From positions 1-64,000 of the forward strand of contig CAXXHP010000004.1 of assembly GCA_963662675.2 (NCBI GenBank): a DNA stretch of 64,000 nucleotides, written 5' to 3'. Origin of the DNA: G963662675 sp963662675. Its GTDB lineage: Bacteria > Bacteroidota > Bacteroidia > Bacteroidales > Prolixibacteraceae. The notes beneath the pieces were generated by a model that had not been told where the DNA came from, made no database searches, and worked only from the letters and a program-made list of their open reading frames with translations. Made by a program: the position numbers and the translations under genes. Positions 62,442-64,000 of this stretch are shown piece by piece (the first letter of the stretch is position 1; the number at the start of each line of letters is the position of its first letter).

Positions 62442-62471
62442 CAAAAATAGAAGTAATTCGTTGTGAATTAC
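62442..62471 (-). promoter_or_regulatory. hyd operon promoter with dyad GTAATTC-N5-GAATTAC
   Basis: TATTTTTG (62442-62449, reverse) is an exact -7 element whose transcript would begin near 62435, 25 bases before the regulator gene. The dyad GTAATTC-GTTGT-GAATTAC (62453-62471) starts three bases upstream of it and covers the spacer and -33 region. There is no TTG at -33, which fits an activator-dependent or tightly controlled promoter. Confidence 0.65.
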
Positions 62472-62591
62472 CATGAAAAACTTTGTGTTTCCCCTTGAAG
62501 TCAGTCAGAAGACCTTCCCGCAGGTTTTCGCAAAGTTACAACAGTAAATTGATTATAAACATGCTTTATGACAATCAAAATAGAAAGAAGT

Positions 62592-62753
62592 TTATATTGC
62601 TTTCTTTTGGCGATTCTTCAATTCCTTAATGCTTTGGCTGATCATGCGTTTAAGAATGTCCAGATTTATGTCTTCTAGTTTTTTTACATAAAGGCAAGAT
62701 TTCCGTGTTTTAAATTTACCAAGTTGAGAAAGCATATGCTGCCATCTATTCTG
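62592..62753 (-). pseudogene. C-terminal fragment of a DUF1801 protein
   Basis: The minus-strand frame reads QNRWQHMLSQLGKFKTRKSC and goes on to LYVKKLEDINLDILKRMISQ, matching the end of DUF1801 proteins (LGKHKTGKSCLYIKKL...). It ends with TAA at 62592-62594. Upstream an in-frame TAA stops it two codons before the Gln, and the N-terminal two thirds are missing. About 53 codons remain; ATG at 62735 could start a 47-residue relic. Confidence 0.7.
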
Positions 62754-62813
62754 TTTTTATATTTTCAACAAAAAAACAGATGATTTTAGTTTCTGCTGAT
62801 GATAAAAAGTTGA

Positions 62814-63941
62814 ATGCTATTAGGAGCAAATGGAAATGTTTATCTTCGTGAAGTGAAAAATATTCAACAAATATTGAAACAGAAAGAATTCTCTAAGAAT
62901 GATCTGATTGCAATGCTTCAGGCTGTTGGGGAAAATCGCACTTCATTGTTTGATGCCGCTGCTTTGTGCAAGGAGAAGGTGGTTGGCAAAAAGGTTTTTT
63001 TTCGTGGATTGGTAGAATTCTCTAATATCTGCTCAAAAGATTGTTTTTATTGCGGAATTAGAAAGAGCAATGCTAATGTTGTACGTTATGATGCAACGGA
63101 CGAAGAAGTGTTGTTTGCCTGTAAATTTGCATGGGAAAACCGTTTTGGTTCCGTTGTGCTCCAGTCAGGTGAACTTTCTTCGCCAGCTTTTGTGAACCGA
63201 ATTGATTTTTTACTAAAAGAAATTAAGAAACTCTCAAATGGTGAGCTAGGGATTACACTTTCATGCGGAGAGCAAAGTCGCGAAACGTATGAGCGTTGGT
63301 TTGAAAGCGGAGCTCACCGTTATCTTCTTCGCATTGAAAGTTCGAACCGCGAATTATATGCCAAAATTCATCCTGATAATGAGATTCATTCCTATGAAAA
63401 AAGAATTCAATCCCTTCAATATTTAAAAGAATGTGGATATCAGGTTGGCACCGGTGTGATGATAGGGTTGCCTTTTCAAACCATCGAAAATTTAGTGGAT
63501 GATCTTTTATTCCTGAAAGAAATAGATGTGGACATGGTGGGGATGGGTCCATACATTGAGCACGAGGATACACCCTTGTATGAATTTCGTCATTTGTTGA
63601 AAACAAAGCAGGAACGTTTTGATCTGGCACTGAAAATGGTGGCTACTTTGCGCTTGTTAATGCCCGATATTAATATCGCTGCTGCTACAGCTTTACAGGC
63701 CATCGACCCAGTTGGACGTGAAAAGGCTTTGAAAGTTGGGGCGAATGTAATTATGCCAAACCTAACTCCTTGTAATTATCGAAAGGAATACCAATTGTAC
63801 GAAGATAAACCTTGCTTAGACGAGGATGCTGATCTGTGCCGAAATTGTTTGGAAGCCCGTATTGAAATGGCAGGAAGCGAAATTGGCTACAATGAGTGGG
63901 GTGATTCCCTTCATTTTTCTGCACGAAAAAAGGAAATGTAG
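62814..63941 (+). CDS. hydE: [FeFe]-hydrogenase maturase HydE (radical SAM)
   Basis: 375 residues from ATG 62814; GTG 62856 (VKNIQQILKQKEFSKNDL) is a plausible alternative start that fits the family better. It modifies the HydG product on the way to the 2Fe subcluster. Radical SAM motif CSKDCFYCGI (C73, C77, C80). Then SVVLQSGELSSPAFVNRI, LSCGEQSRETYERWFESGAHRYLLRIE and ESSNRELYAKIHPD are typical of HydE. A C-terminal C-x7-C-type Cys pattern (CNYRKEY, CLDEDADLC, C) is present. Divergent from the rest of the hyd genes. Confidence 0.95.
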   Translation: MLLGANGNVYLREVKNIQQILKQKEFSKNDLIAMLQAVGENRTSLFDAAALCKEKVVGKKVFFRGLVEFSNICSKDCFYCGIRKSNANVVRYDATDEEVLFACKFAWENRFGSVVLQSGELSSPAFVNRIDFLLKEIKKLSNGELGITLSCGEQSRETYERWFESGAHRYLLRIESSNRELYAKIHPDNEIHSYEKRIQSLQYLKECGYQVGTGVMIGLPFQTIENLVDDLLFLKEIDVDMVGMGPYIEHEDTPLYEFRHLLKTKQERFDLALKMVATLRLLMPDINIAAATALQAIDPVGREKALKVGANVIMPNLTPCNYRKEYQLYEDKPCLDEDADLCRNCLEARIEMAGSEIGYNEWGDSLHFSARKKEM

Positions 63942-64000
63942 ACGAATAGAATATCCTTCAATTATATTAGCGAGGATTAATAATCATCTTTTTAAATGAT

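Larger units (their letters stand above)
62411..62813. other. Divergent gap between the hyd operon and hydE
   Basis: 403 bases. It holds a minus-strand promoter with a perfect dyad, a second candidate -7 (reverse CAAAGTTA at 62531-62538, i.e. TAACTTTG), and a broken DUF1801 fragment. No promoter consensus is evident for hydE on the + strand. Confidence 0.6.

Noticed and set aside
62504..62514. GTCAGAAGACC, resembling the 3' end of cobalamin riboswitches
   Set aside because: No B12 box or conserved core is found in the 200 bases upstream on that strand, so the short match is most likely chance.
1..64000. CRISPR arrays, tRNA/rRNA genes, transposases, prophage genes
   Set aside because: Looked for repeated spacers, tRNA-like cloverleaves with CCA ends, and transposase or integrase motifs; none was seen.

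Overview
The window is a stretch of a Bacteroidota chromosome, most likely class Bacteroidia and close to the Marinilabiliales (an inference; there is no 16S gene here). The evidence is low-to-moderate GC, TAnnTTTG-type -7 promoter elements, a type IX secretion C-terminal domain, a short D-3-phosphoglycerate dehydrogenase with Lys in place of the catalytic His, and Bacteroidia-like gene order (leuA-leuC-leuD-leuA2-leuB; serC-serA-DUF1015). Anaerobic or fermentative life is suggested by [FeFe]-hydrogenase maturases, a four-subunit 2-oxoacid:ferredoxin oxidoreductase and pyruvate phosphate dikinase.

Layout. 1-5 kb: branched-chain amino acid genes (end of ilvD, ilvB, ilvN, an AraC-type regulator, ilvC). 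5-7.4 kb: a metallo-beta-lactamase-fold hydrolase, a ZIP transporter and a lipocalin-like protein. 7.5-14.8 kb: the leucine operon, preceded by a Leu/Ile-rich leader peptide and an attenuator. It holds leuA, leuC, leuD, a second LeuA-like enzyme (candidate citramalate synthase), an unrecognised Cys-rich protein and leuB. 14.8-20.2 kb: a secreted esterase, a zinc dehydrogenase plus MFS transporter joined by a CCTAA microsatellite, and a DUF432-like protein plus MscS channel. 20.2-27.9 kb: ppdK, clpB, an Hpt protein and gcvT. 27.9-32.3 kb: ComB-like phosphatase, serC, serA and DUF1015. 32.4-35.5 kb: a large PAS hybrid histidine kinase, followed by about 1 kb of degraded sequence. 36.5-44.8 kb: paaK, an ACT protein, pheA behind a Tyr/Phe leader-peptide attenuator, a flavodoxin, an aminotransferase, a Crp/Fnr regulator and korDABC. 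44.9-48.7 kb: a frameshifted type-IX-secreted esterase, an ArnT-like glycosyltransferase and a membrane protein. 48.8-55.2 kb: a CusCBA-type heavy-metal efflux operon and a His-rich exported protein. 55.5-57.9 kb: a beta-barrel protein, a palindromic repeat element and an ABC-F ATPase. 58.0-63.9 kb: the H-cluster maturation locus (TM1266-type regulator, hydG, aspA, hydF on the minus strand; hydE divergent).

How the parts fit. Much of the window makes amino acids: Val/Leu/Ile, Ser, and Phe by two routes (prephenate, and possibly arylacetate through PaaK). At two operons the DNA shows complete transcription attenuators: leader ORF, antiterminator arm at or just after its stop codon, and intrinsic terminator. 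The hyd locus lacks hydA within the window; an aspartate ammonia-lyase lies inside it, which may supply ammonium for the azadithiolate ligand. The strongest leads are the two attenuators, the dyads overlapping the hyd and kor promoters, the composite palindromic element near 56.2 kb, the CCTAA repeat, the Cys-rich protein in the leu operon, and the ComB/DUF1015 genes as candidates for the missing phosphoserine phosphatase. Several genes are broken: the secreted esterase (two +1 shifts), a DUF1801 fragment beside hydE, and a remnant at 36.0-36.3 kb.
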